Position numbers and translations under genes: made by a program. The notes under the pieces are model-generated. The model had not been told where the DNA came from, searched no databases, and saw only the letters and a list, made by a program, of their open reading frames with translations. Of a DNA stretch of 15,369 nucleotides, positions 6,870 through 13,951 are shown piece after piece. How positions within the stretch are numbered: the first letter of the stretch is position 1; each line of letters begins with the position of its first letter. This DNA is from Gammaproteobacteria bacterium (GTDB taxonomy: Bacteria > Pseudomonadota > Gammaproteobacteria > Pseudomonadales > Halieaceae): contig PDSN01000095.1 in assembly GCA_002748505.1 (NCBI GenBank), forward strand, positions 1-15,369, in the 5' to 3' direction.

Positions 6870-7739
6870 TTAGACCTGGGATCGCAGAAACTCACTGATT
6901 GCTGTGAGCGCTTCCGCTTCTACTAACATTGGCGCATGGCCACGATTTGCCATCTCGACAAACTGCAAGTCAGGCTTTCGCTCGCGCATTTTCTCAACGC
7001 AGGCAGGTTCGAGTAAATCCGACAGCGCTCCCCGAACAAGCAATGTGGGAATGGGCTTTAAGGCGTCAAATATCGGCCATAAATCCGGTGCCTCCGCGCC
7101 TGCGTCCTGATCGCGAAACGGCTGGCTGATGGCGGGGTCATAAGCCAACACCGGCGTGCCATTGTGAAGCCGGTAAATACCCTGAGTAAATGCCTGCCAC
7201 TGCGCATCGCTGAAATCGGGAAAGGCATCCTGATTTATCAACTTGGCTTGTGCCACCGCTTCACCCCAGTTAGCCGCCGGCTTTAGCTGCCCAACATAGC
7301 CTTTAATACGCTCAAGCCCAACGGGCGATATATCCGGTCCTATGTCATTGATGACCACCGCAGCCAAGCGCTGAGCAAACAGAGCAGCCATCATCATCGC
7401 CATCAGGCCGCCCATGGACGTGCCCACCAGGATGACTTGCTCGACCTTTAAGTATTCCAACAGGGTCGCCATATCCTGCACGTACCGCGGGGGAGCATAG
7501 TTTTCCGGATTCGGGTCATAAGCAGAGCGCCCCCGACCGCGCTGATCTACGGCAACAACACGATAATGCCCGCGCATCTGTAGAGCAAAGCCATGAAAAT
7601 CCGCAGAATTTCGCGTTAGACCGTGCATACACAGCATCAGCGGGGCATCGGATTCGACATTGGATGTGCAGGCGTAATCACGGGCGTACAGACGCAGGCC
7701 ATCATCGCTTTCGTACCACAGATCACTATACTCAGTCAT
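6870..7739 (-). CDS. Alpha/beta-fold hydrolase
   Basis: A 289-residue cytoplasmic hydrolase. The oxyanion-region HG is at 39-40 (LMLCMHGLTRNSADF), the nucleophile elbow GTSMG at 106-110 has Ser108, and the strand LLVRGALSDLL supplies the likely acid Asp241. NRGHAP gives the catalytic His268. The RGRGRS motif (68-72) and YAPPRYVQDM are common in esterase, lactonase and haloalkane/epoxide-hydrolase-like members; the serine nucleophile points to an esterase, lactonase or thioesterase. The reading frame extends upstream to 7829, but the ATG at 7739 overlaps the ligase stop in ATGACTGA. This gives translational coupling and a sensible N-terminus (MTEYSDLWYESDDGLRLYARDY), so it is chosen. The coupling suggests its substrate or product is shared with the acyl-CoA ligase. 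The exact substrate is unknown. Confidence 0.88.
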   Translation of the reverse strand: MTEYSDLWYESDDGLRLYARDYACTSNVESDAPLMLCMHGLTRNSADFHGFALQMRGHYRVVAVDQRGRGRSAYDPNPENYAPPRYVQDMATLLEYLKVEQVILVGTSMGGLMAMMMAALFAQRLAAVVINDIGPDISPVGLERIKGYVGQLKPAANWGEAVAQAKLINQDAFPDFSDAQWQAFTQGIYRLHNGTPVLAYDPAISQPFRDQDAGAEAPDLWPIFDALKPIPTLLVRGALSDLLEPACVEKMRERKPDLQFVEMANRGHAPMLVEAEALTAISEFLRSQV

Positions 7740-9291
7740 AACACAGCTCCCCGTATTGCTCGCGCAGTTCGCGCTTGAGTATCTTACCGTTGGGATTGCG
7801 CGGCAGCATTGCGACCAGTTTGACATCACACAAACGCTGCTGTTTACCCAAACGTCTATTTGCCCAGGCTAACAGGGCTTCGGTGTCCAGGGGCTCACCT
7901 GCGACTGCCACCACCAACGCCAACGGAGTTTCGCCCCAACGTGAGCTATTCACACCAATAACCGCCACATCGTCGACCTGCGGATGATCTTTAAGCACCG
8001 CCTCAATATCCTGCGGGTAAATATTTTGCCCACCGGACAAAATCATATCTTTTTTGCGATCGACGATAAATAAAAACCCCTCGTCGTCAATATAGCCGAT
8101 GTCACCAGAGCGCAGCCATTGCTGCCCCCTGGGATCAATATACACTGCCGACTTATTGGCCGCATCGCGCTGAAAATATCCAGGCATGGTAATACGCCCC
8201 CGCGAGACAACCTCACCGGAACAGTTTGCGCCCAACACTTGATCGAACTCGTCAACAATGGCGATATCGGTGCCGATAAGGGGGCGCCCCACAGATGCCA
8301 GACGCCCTGACGCATCTTCGGGATCCAGGGTTGTAATAATGCCCTCGGTTAAGCCGTACAACTCGATAACTCCACAGGAGAAGTTATCAAACACGGCTTG
8401 TTTTACACTTTCGTGCAAGGGCGAACCGCAGCTCATCATCGCCTGCATACTCGATACATCGTGCGCCTGTTTCGCCATTTGCTCAACGACGCGCTGATAT
8501 TGAATAGGTACCATCGCCGTGTGACTAATACACTCGGACTCGGTGGTGCGCAAAAATTCACTCGCGTCAAAGTGGCGATGAACCACCAAAGTACCGCCAG
8601 CCAGCAGCGTTGATAGCATCGCCACCCAGGAAATGTTGGAGTACAGGCCAATTGTCAACAGGGTGCGCGCAGCGCCGTGGTAGCGCAGCGCAATCGCCAG
8701 ATCATACGCCCAATCCAGCCGCCCGCGGTGGCTGTGTACAATACCCTTGGGCAAACCAGTGGTACCAGAGCTGTAAATAATATTCAGCGGGTCGTCGTCG
8801 CTTAGAACAATCTCGGGCCGGGTCGCGGGCTGATTGTGACAAAGCGTGGCTATATTCAACCAGGTGTCTTCTGCCTCGGCGTCACTGATCAGCAGTTTTA
8901 CCGTCGCAGGTAGTTTATTCTGCATCGCCAGAATACGCACGCGCTGATCGACGCTGGCAACAACCGCGACCGCGCCGGCATCTGCGATCATACCCAGCAA
9001 GGCTTCATCGCTGACCGACACATTGATAGGAACAGAAGCCGCACCTGCGGCCATGGTACCAAACAACACCTGCACCATGACTTCGCTGTTAGACATCAGC
9101 ACCACAACACGCTCGCCTCGACCTACGCCCTTGTTCCTTAATGCGTGGGCGAACTGGTGGCTGGCACAGATAAAGTCTTGCCAACTCCAACGGACATCGT
9201 CGCAAATTACCGCTTCTTTATTGGCCGACCATTTGCCGTGCAGAGCAAGAATTTCAGGCAGCAAAGGTGCGGGCGCTTGAAAAAAGGCCAT
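7732..9291 (-). CDS. AMP-dependent acyl-CoA synthetase/ligase (ANL superfamily)
   Basis: A 519-residue adenylating enzyme expected to join a carboxylic acid to CoA with ATP. Class-defining motifs are present in order: P-loop YSSGTTGLPKG (173-183), ELYGLTE (310-316), SGDIGYIDDEGF (395-406), hinge and A8 region DRKKDMILSGGQNIYP (411-426), and NPNGKILKREL (499-509) with catalytic Lys503. Length and motifs suit a medium- or long-chain, or aryl/alicyclic, acid ligase; the substrate cannot be read from the sequence. There is no signal or membrane segment. The ATG at 9291 has only GGGG about ten bases upstream, directly after a terminator hairpin that follows the receptor gene. Its expression may thus depend on read-through or on a promoter inside the receptor gene. 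The last codons overlap the hydrolase start. Confidence 0.93.
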   Translation of the reverse strand: MAFFQAPAPLLPEILALHGKWSANKEAVICDDVRWSWQDFICASHQFAHALRNKGVGRGERVVVLMSNSEVMVQVLFGTMAAGAASVPINVSVSDEALLGMIADAGAVAVVASVDQRVRILAMQNKLPATVKLLISDAEAEDTWLNIATLCHNQPATRPEIVLSDDDPLNIIYSSGTTGLPKGIVHSHRGRLDWAYDLAIALRYHGAARTLLTIGLYSNISWVAMLSTLLAGGTLVVHRHFDASEFLRTTESECISHTAMVPIQYQRVVEQMAKQAHDVSSMQAMMSCGSPLHESVKQAVFDNFSCGVIELYGLTEGIITTLDPEDASGRLASVGRPLIGTDIAIVDEFDQVLGANCSGEVVSRGRITMPGYFQRDAANKSAVYIDPRGQQWLRSGDIGYIDDEGFLFIVDRKKDMILSGGQNIYPQDIEAVLKDHPQVDDVAVIGVNSSRWGETPLALVVAVAGEPLDTEALLAWANRRLGKQQRLCDVKLVAMLPRNPNGKILKRELREQYGELCYD

Positions 9292-9303
9292 TGTTTAAAC
9301 CCC

Positions 9304-9326
9304 AAAAAAAGCGGGCGCCAGCCCGC
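9304..9326 (-). terminator. Terminator between receptor and ligase genes
   Basis: On the minus strand the stem GCGGGC-TGGC-GCCCGC (9326-9311) is followed by seven T (9310-9304). It starts ten bases after the receptor stop and ends 12 bases before the ligase ATG. It has the form of a strong intrinsic terminator but sits inside what otherwise looks like a same-strand gene series, so it probably lowers rather than abolishes downstream expression, or marks a transcription-unit boundary. Confidence 0.85.
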
Positions 9327-9335
9327 CCTCCACCG

Positions 9336-11594
9336 TTATAAACGATATTCCAAGGTTGCCGTCACCGTGCGCGGTGGAGCGTAGAAAACCGTCACGTTGT
9401 CTTCAAGCCCCAAAGCCGTCGGACAGCCGCCGGATGAACCAAAGCAATAGCCCGAGGTTTTAATCTCCTCATCCGTCAGGTTTTTGCCATGCAGCCCAAC
9501 GCGCCAACGCTCGTCACCACTGACCCATACTGCGCTGGCATTGATCGTGTCGTAAGCTTTCTGGTCAAGCACCGGGTTTGGGGTTTCGAACTGCGCGGTA
9601 TCGCCTTTGTACGCCCATGTCGTAGAAAGATTCAAATCTCCCCCGGCAAGGCCAAGGTGGTAGTTTAGACCCAGAGAAAACATTTCCTCTGGTGTATTTT
9701 GCACAACACGCGATGAGGCGACGTTGACGCCATCGAGCATCCATTCTTTGATATTGGCATCAAGTAAACTCAACGCCACGTTTGCAGTAAAGCCCTCAGT
9801 CAAGACAAATACGCCCTCAAGCTCAATACCAGATATCTCTGCCTTACCCGCGTTCGTTACCGTACCGACGAAACTGTCATTGGTGCCGTCGCCATCGCTG
9901 TCAACGCCTACAGAACCCGGCACCTGCATATCCTGGTAATCGCTGTAGAACACCGCGATGTTAGTAATGGCGCGACCGTCCCACCAGTGAGATTTTATAC
10001 CAAGCTCAAATGAGTCCAGCGTTTCAGGATCAAAGCCCTCCTCGACCACCGGCGTGGAGAAATTCGCGCCGCGCGGATCAAAGCTACCCGCCTTAAAACC
10101 CTGGCTGTAGCCACCGTAAAGCGTGGTATCGTCGTTTAACTCATAACTGATATTGAGACGCGGTGAAAAATCCGTATAGGTGCGCTCTGCATCATAGTCG
10201 CTGGTGGCTCGCAGGAAGAATGCCGATGCATTGCCGAAAAACGGCGAGCCAATACCCAAATACGTACTTCTGTAAATATCTGCCGAGCGTTTGTCCCGAG
10301 TGTAGCGTCCACCCACAGATAAAGCCGTGCGCGCGTTAATGTTCCAGGTCACATCTGCGAACAAAGACAGGGCTTTGGTGTCGACTTTACCTCCGGTGTA
10401 AGCGGTCACACCGCCGGAGATTTGTCCGAGCACCACATCAAAATCATTAGCGGCACTGGCATCGAGGTAATACACACCCATTACTGCGTTAAGATTGTCC
10501 GCAATGTAAAGCAGCTGTAACTCCTGACTGAACTGCTCATTGTCATAAATGACTGGCGCATCGAAATCATTTACGGGCAAACTGTCAAAGTCTATCACCG
10601 ATTCGGTGTAATCTTCGCGCCAGGCAGTCACAGAGCGCAGGGTAAGCTGATCATTTAGATGCCAATCCAGCGCGACGCTCGCGCCTTCGGACTCAACTTC
10701 ATTGTTGCCGTCAATGCCCGCCGTGGCGGCGTTGATGCTGGCACCGGCGCGGGTATCGTGTACATCGCCAAGCACCGGCTCACCAGAAACCAGCCCCGGA
10801 TACGGGCGGTACCCCGCCACGGCACTGGAGTCATCGCGGGTTTTATCGTAGGCCACGCGCAGCAAAATATCATCGTTTGGGGTGTATTCTCCGCTGATAC
10901 GAAAACCCAATACGTCCTTGTCATACTGCTCTGCGCCGGTGTAGACGTTATCGCCGAAACCATCGCGATTTAGCGAAGCAATCGTCGCACCAAGCTTTAC
11001 CTTATCACCCAGCGGAGTCGACCCTGTCAACACAAGGTCTCGCTGATTGTAAGTGCCCACCGCAACACGCGCGCGCACTTCTGGTTGCTCGCTGAGGCGA
11101 CGTGTGACGTACTTGATCGCACCGCCAACAGCATTGCGCCCATACAGTGTTCCCTGGGGGCCGCGCAACACTTCGATACGCTCCACGTCATAAATATCAA
11201 GCAATGCCCCCTGTGGCCGCGCGAGATAAACATCATCTATATACAGCGCCACGCCCTGCTCGAAGCCCGCGAGCGGGTCCTGCTGACCGACGCCGCGAAT
11301 GAACGCCGTTAGCGTGGTGTTGGTCGCCCGGGATGGCTCTAGGGTCATACTAGGCACAGTTTGAGCCAACTCAGATAAATCCATATAGCCCTGAATGTCG
11401 AGCTGTTCCGCCGACACCGCTGTCACCGCAATCGGTACGTCTTGCAGACTCTCCTCCCGACGCCGCGCAGTAACGACAACTTCCTCGACCTTCAGGCTGT
11501 GCTGACCTTCCTGCGCGATGACCGATGGCACAGCAACAACGCCACTTAAAGCAACTGCTGTGGCAATGATTTTTCGCGGAGTAGTGATGTTCAT
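9336..11594 (-). CDS. TonB-dependent receptor (substrate unknown, regulated with the symporter)
   Basis: From the ATG at 11594 it is 752 residues. The signal peptide ends near VIA/Q (27/28). A TonB box (EEVVVTA, 37-43) precedes a plug with QDVPIAVTAVSAEQLD, FIRGVGQQDP, YIDDVYLARPQGALLDIYDVERIEVLRGPQ in sequence and TLYGRNAVGGAIKYVTR. A long barrel follows, with GGYSQGFKAGSFDPRG and FELGIKSHWWDGRA. This is the subfamily common in marine and sphingomonad-like bacteria for large hydrophobic or carbohydrate substrates, not a classical siderophore receptor by context. The frame opens at TTG 11612, but GAGGG eight bases before ATG 11594 supports the shorter start. It has its own promoter with an embedded TTCAACA-type operator, and a terminator downstream. 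The symporter gene lies immediately upstream on the same strand. Confidence 0.92.
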   Translation of the reverse strand: MNITTPRKIIATAVALSGVVAVPSVIAQEGQHSLKVEEVVVTARRREESLQDVPIAVTAVSAEQLDIQGYMDLSELAQTVPSMTLEPSRATNTTLTAFIRGVGQQDPLAGFEQGVALYIDDVYLARPQGALLDIYDVERIEVLRGPQGTLYGRNAVGGAIKYVTRRLSEQPEVRARVAVGTYNQRDLVLTGSTPLGDKVKLGATIASLNRDGFGDNVYTGAEQYDKDVLGFRISGEYTPNDDILLRVAYDKTRDDSSAVAGYRPYPGLVSGEPVLGDVHDTRAGASINAATAGIDGNNEVESEGASVALDWHLNDQLTLRSVTAWREDYTESVIDFDSLPVNDFDAPVIYDNEQFSQELQLLYIADNLNAVMGVYYLDASAANDFDVVLGQISGGVTAYTGGKVDTKALSLFADVTWNINARTALSVGGRYTRDKRSADIYRSTYLGIGSPFFGNASAFFLRATSDYDAERTYTDFSPRLNISYELNDDTTLYGGYSQGFKAGSFDPRGANFSTPVVEEGFDPETLDSFELGIKSHWWDGRAITNIAVFYSDYQDMQVPGSVGVDSDGDGTNDSFVGTVTNAGKAEISGIELEGVFVLTEGFTANVALSLLDANIKEWMLDGVNVASSRVVQNTPEEMFSLGLNYHLGLAGGDLNLSTTWAYKGDTAQFETPNPVLDQKAYDTINASAVWVSGDERWRVGLHGKNLTDEEIKTSGYCFGSSGGCPTALGLEDNVTVFYAPPRTVTATLEYRL

Positions 11595-11678
11595 AGTGAA
11601 GCCCTCATTCAATTTATACTTGTACTTGTAACGTACAGCCAGCTAACTGCCGTTTTTATGACCTACGCCAACCACGGA

Positions 11679-11694
11679 CTCAACATTTGTTGAA
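11679..11694. promoter_or_regulatory. Operator copy O2 at the receptor transcription start
   Basis: CTCAACA-TT-TGTTGAA is a 16-bp palindrome with one outer mismatch, of the same design as the sites at 11711 and 13215. Its centre is 32 bp (about three helical turns) from the neighbouring site and it would lie just downstream of the predicted start near 11698. Further TCAAC/GTTGA half-sites at 11697-11701 and 11730-11734 make six half-sites in about 55 bp. Confidence 0.65.
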
Positions 11695-11704
11695 ACTCAA
11701 CGCC

Positions 11705-11733
11705 ACCATATTCAACAGATGTTGAAATGTCAA
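11705..11733 (-). promoter_or_regulatory. Promoter of the TonB-dependent receptor, with operator O1 in the spacer
   Basis: The -35 is a perfect TTGACA (11733-11728) and the -10 is TATGGT (11710-11705), 17 bases apart. The spacer contains the perfect palindrome TTCAACA-GA-TGTTGAA (11711-11726). A bound dimer would block RNA polymerase directly. Predicted transcription starts near 11698, leaving a leader of about 100 bases. The -35 lies 11 bases after the symporter stop codon. Confidence 0.75.
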
Positions 11734-11743
11734 CTCCCACGAC

Positions 11744-13180
11744 TTAGTTTTTATGCCCTTTACCTGAAACTCGCAAAACCCCAAGTGCCGCCAAGGTAAA
11801 CGCGACTGAGCACAAAATGCCATAGCTGGCTGACACCGCCGGGTTTGTCACGGCGCCTGTCAGGTTGAACAGCAGATGCAAAACAAGCCCAATCAGCGTC
11901 GCCACCACCACCACCCAAAGCGGCAAATCACCTCGCCACAATACGCCAAACAACAGCGGCACCAGGGATGCAGCGGCCAGACCATATACGCCTTTTTGCG
12001 CAAACAAGCCAATCAATGCCGGCGGCTCCCAGGCAAGTAGCAGGGCAATCAAACCCACCGCCACCAACACCCAGCGCGAAACCTTGAGGCCATCGACCGA
12101 AGGTTTTAGTGGCTTCACAATATCCGTAGCCACCATTGCTGAAAGCGCCACTAAAATGCCATCAAGTGTACTCATGCCTGCGGCAAGCAAGGTCACAAAA
12201 ATAAATACCAGCAGATAAGAGCCCCAGGTACTTTGCGAGAACTCATGCAACAGGTAGTCCCGCACCACTGTATCCTGGGCGGGAATATCCAGCCCCGCCA
12301 GACGCGCATAGAACCCTATCATCAACATCAGCGTAAACACCGTGCCAACCACCACGGTAGTACCAATAAATCGACCAATATCGCGCTCTGAGCGCAGGTA
12401 CAGTACTTTGGTGAGAATATGCGGCTGTAGCATCAGCGCAAAAGTGACGATAAAACCACTGATAAACACAGAAAAAACACTGTAATAGAGATCGGAAGAA
12501 GGGTTAATCATCTTCGCGTAGTCCTCTCCGACACTGGCGATACTGGCAAAAAAGCCACCTTCCATATAGTGCCAGCCGTGCGCAAACAACAGTACGGTAA
12601 CACCGAGCATCATCAGACCCTGCAGCGTATTGGTGTAGGCGTGGGCGTAGGTCCCCCCCATCAGCACGTAGGAAAACACAAATACCAGCACCGCAATCAA
12701 GGCCACTTTTTGCTCCACGGGAAACAAGCCGGTGACCAATAGGCTGCAGCCAACTAATATCAACACCACGAATGTGATAGACAGCAGATTAATGATGGCG
12801 AAAAACAAACTGAAGCCGCGATGGCCATAGCGGTGGTAAATCCACTGCGGGATGGTAACCGCGTTTTTCGCCTCGCCCAAGCGCAAAAAGCCACGTGTCA
12901 ACACCAGAAATGCGCTGAGAATACCCAGCGCACCGGCCACCGCGTAATGCACATAAGCGGACAGTCCGTGCACATAGACAAAGCCAGGGTTAATCACAAA
13001 AGTAGCTGTTGAAGAGATAGACGCCGCTAAGGTAATACCCACGAGATAGGGGCTCATATCTTTATTGCCAATAGCAAAGCCTTCCGCGCTGTGGGTGCGG
13101 CGCATACCCACGTAGGACAACCAGTAAATCAACACGGCGTAAATCGCCACAAGCACTACCGCAAATACGAAAGGACTCAT
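11744..13180 (-). CDS. Sodium:solute symporter (SSS family)
   Basis: A 478-residue inner-membrane protein with about 13 hydrophobic segments and almost no long soluble part. Family signs include the N-terminal YWLSYVGMRRTHSAEGFAIG, the TM2 region GITLAASISSTATFVINPG and the conserved segment YVLMGGTYAHAYTNTLQ, which corresponds to the GG...TD.LQ region of SSS proteins. Relatives such as PutP, ActP and PanF use the Na+ gradient to import proline, acetate or pantothenate. In this setting a carboxylate that the nearby ligase activates is a reasonable substrate, but this is inference. The frame opens at 13237, but ATG 13180 has AAGGAG six to seven bases upstream and begins at the first membrane segment (MSPFVFAVVLVAIYAVLIYW). 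An operator-bearing promoter lies directly upstream, divergent from the TetR gene. Confidence 0.9.
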   Translation of the reverse strand: MSPFVFAVVLVAIYAVLIYWLSYVGMRRTHSAEGFAIGNKDMSPYLVGITLAASISSTATFVINPGFVYVHGLSAYVHYAVAGALGILSAFLVLTRGFLRLGEAKNAVTIPQWIYHRYGHRGFSLFFAIINLLSITFVVLILVGCSLLVTGLFPVEQKVALIAVLVFVFSYVLMGGTYAHAYTNTLQGLMMLGVTVLLFAHGWHYMEGGFFASIASVGEDYAKMINPSSDLYYSVFSVFISGFIVTFALMLQPHILTKVLYLRSERDIGRFIGTTVVVGTVFTLMLMIGFYARLAGLDIPAQDTVVRDYLLHEFSQSTWGSYLLVFIFVTLLAAGMSTLDGILVALSAMVATDIVKPLKPSVDGLKVSRWVLVAVGLIALLLAWEPPALIGLFAQKGVYGLAAASLVPLLFGVLWRGDLPLWVVVVATLIGLVLHLLFNLTGAVTNPAVSASYGILCSVAFTLAALGVLRVSGKGHKN

Positions 13181-13208
13181 ACCCTGCTCCTTATTTTTCC
13201 TTCGCCAC

Positions 13209-13237
13209 ATCGTATTCAACAAGCGTTGAATTTGCAA
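13209..13237 (-). promoter_or_regulatory. Symporter promoter with TetR-type operator in the spacer
   Basis: The -35 is TTGCAA (13237-13232) and the -10 is TACGAT (13214-13209), with a 17-base spacer. The palindrome TTCAACA-AG-CGTTGAA (13215-13230, one mismatch) occupies 16 of the 17 spacer bases, exactly as at the receptor promoter. Predicted transcription starts near 13202, giving a leader of about 22 bases that contains the AAGGAG ribosome-binding site. The operator is also 52-67 bases upstream of the divergent TetR start, covering its probable -35. Confidence 0.75.
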
Positions 13238-13243
13238 CTGGTG

Positions 13244-13249
13244 TATGAT
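13244..13249 (+). promoter_or_regulatory. Candidate -10 of the TetR-family gene
   Basis: TATGAT (five of six to consensus) is 33 bases upstream of the ATG at 13282. The matching -35 position (13221-13226) falls inside the palindromic operator and has poor consensus. The arrangement predicts negative autoregulation. Confidence 0.4.
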
Positions 13250-13281
13250 GCGGTTTCATTTATGGTTTTACATCGTTTGAT

Positions 13282-13926
13282 ATGAGCAACATCAGCAAAA
13301 GTGAGCGCATTCTCGACGCCGCCGAGGAACTATTCGCCCTGCACGGTTACGATGGCGTCACCCTTAGAAAGATCGCGTCAAAAGCTGGCGTGGATGTCGC
13401 GTTAGCCAATTACCACTTCGGCAGGAAGCTCGATTTGTTTAATGCTGTGCTCGACCGACGCGCACCACACCTGAATCAAGTGCGTCTGGATGCTCTGCGC
13501 AGCTGTCAAGCGCAAGCCGCACCAGCCGCCCCCGACCTGGAACAGGTGCTGGCCGCTTTTTTACGCCCACTGGCACTGACCCAGGAATTGGAAACAGGCG
13601 ATAGCGGATGGCGCCACTATCTCGCCTTGATCGCGTATATTAACAACTCTCCCTATTGGGGTCCCAGGGTGATGTCTCGCCTGTTTGACGGTCTTGTTGG
13701 TGAATTTATCGTCGCCTTACAAAACGCCCTGCCGGCGGCGAGCAGCGAATCAATTTACTGGTGCTATCAACATTTGTCTGGCGCACTGACCCTGACACTT
13801 GCGCAAACCGGTCGCATAGACAGGCTCTCTGGCGGTATTTGTAATTCCAGCGATTTTACCAGCGCCTACGACTCCATGATTCCGTTTATGGCCGCGGGGT
13901 TTCGCAAGCTGTGTCATAATTCCTGA
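13282..13926 (+). CDS. TetR/AcrR-family transcriptional repressor
   Basis: A 214-residue regulator. The N-terminal domain (about 5-52) is a standard TetR DNA-binding unit: ILDAAEELFALHGYDGVTLRKIASKAGV, then the recognition helix with LANYHFGRKLDLF (Gly-Arg-Lys in place of the usual Gly-Ser/Thr-Lys). The C-terminal ligand domain has GWRHYLALIAYINNSPYWGPRVMSRLFDG. Its general pattern resembles the PsrA-like group, which respond to fatty acids or acyl-CoAs in other gammaproteobacteria; this subgroup call is tentative. It is divergent from the symporter and shares the operator at 13215-13230. Sites of the same sequence precede the receptor gene, so it is the natural candidate to control both. No strong ribosome-binding site precedes the ATG. 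The MscS gene follows after 25 bases on the same strand and may be co-transcribed. Confidence 0.9.
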   Translation: MSNISKSERILDAAEELFALHGYDGVTLRKIASKAGVDVALANYHFGRKLDLFNAVLDRRAPHLNQVRLDALRSCQAQAAPAAPDLEQVLAAFLRPLALTQELETGDSGWRHYLALIAYINNSPYWGPRVMSRLFDGLVGEFIVALQNALPAASSESIYWCYQHLSGALTLTLAQTGRIDRLSGGICNSSDFTSAYDSMIPFMAAGFRKLCHNS

Positions 13927-13951
13927 CAGATAGGGCAACAACTTAAACACT

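Noticed and set aside
7740..7829. Longer hydrolase start at 7829 giving 30 more residues
   Set aside because: Those residues are read from inside the ligase gene and do not resemble a hydrolase N-terminus; ATG 7739 gives a normal start and coupling.
13181..13237. Upstream extension of the symporter to 13237
   Set aside because: It would be basic and non-membrane, overlaps the promoter and operator, and the AAGGAG site clearly serves ATG 13180.
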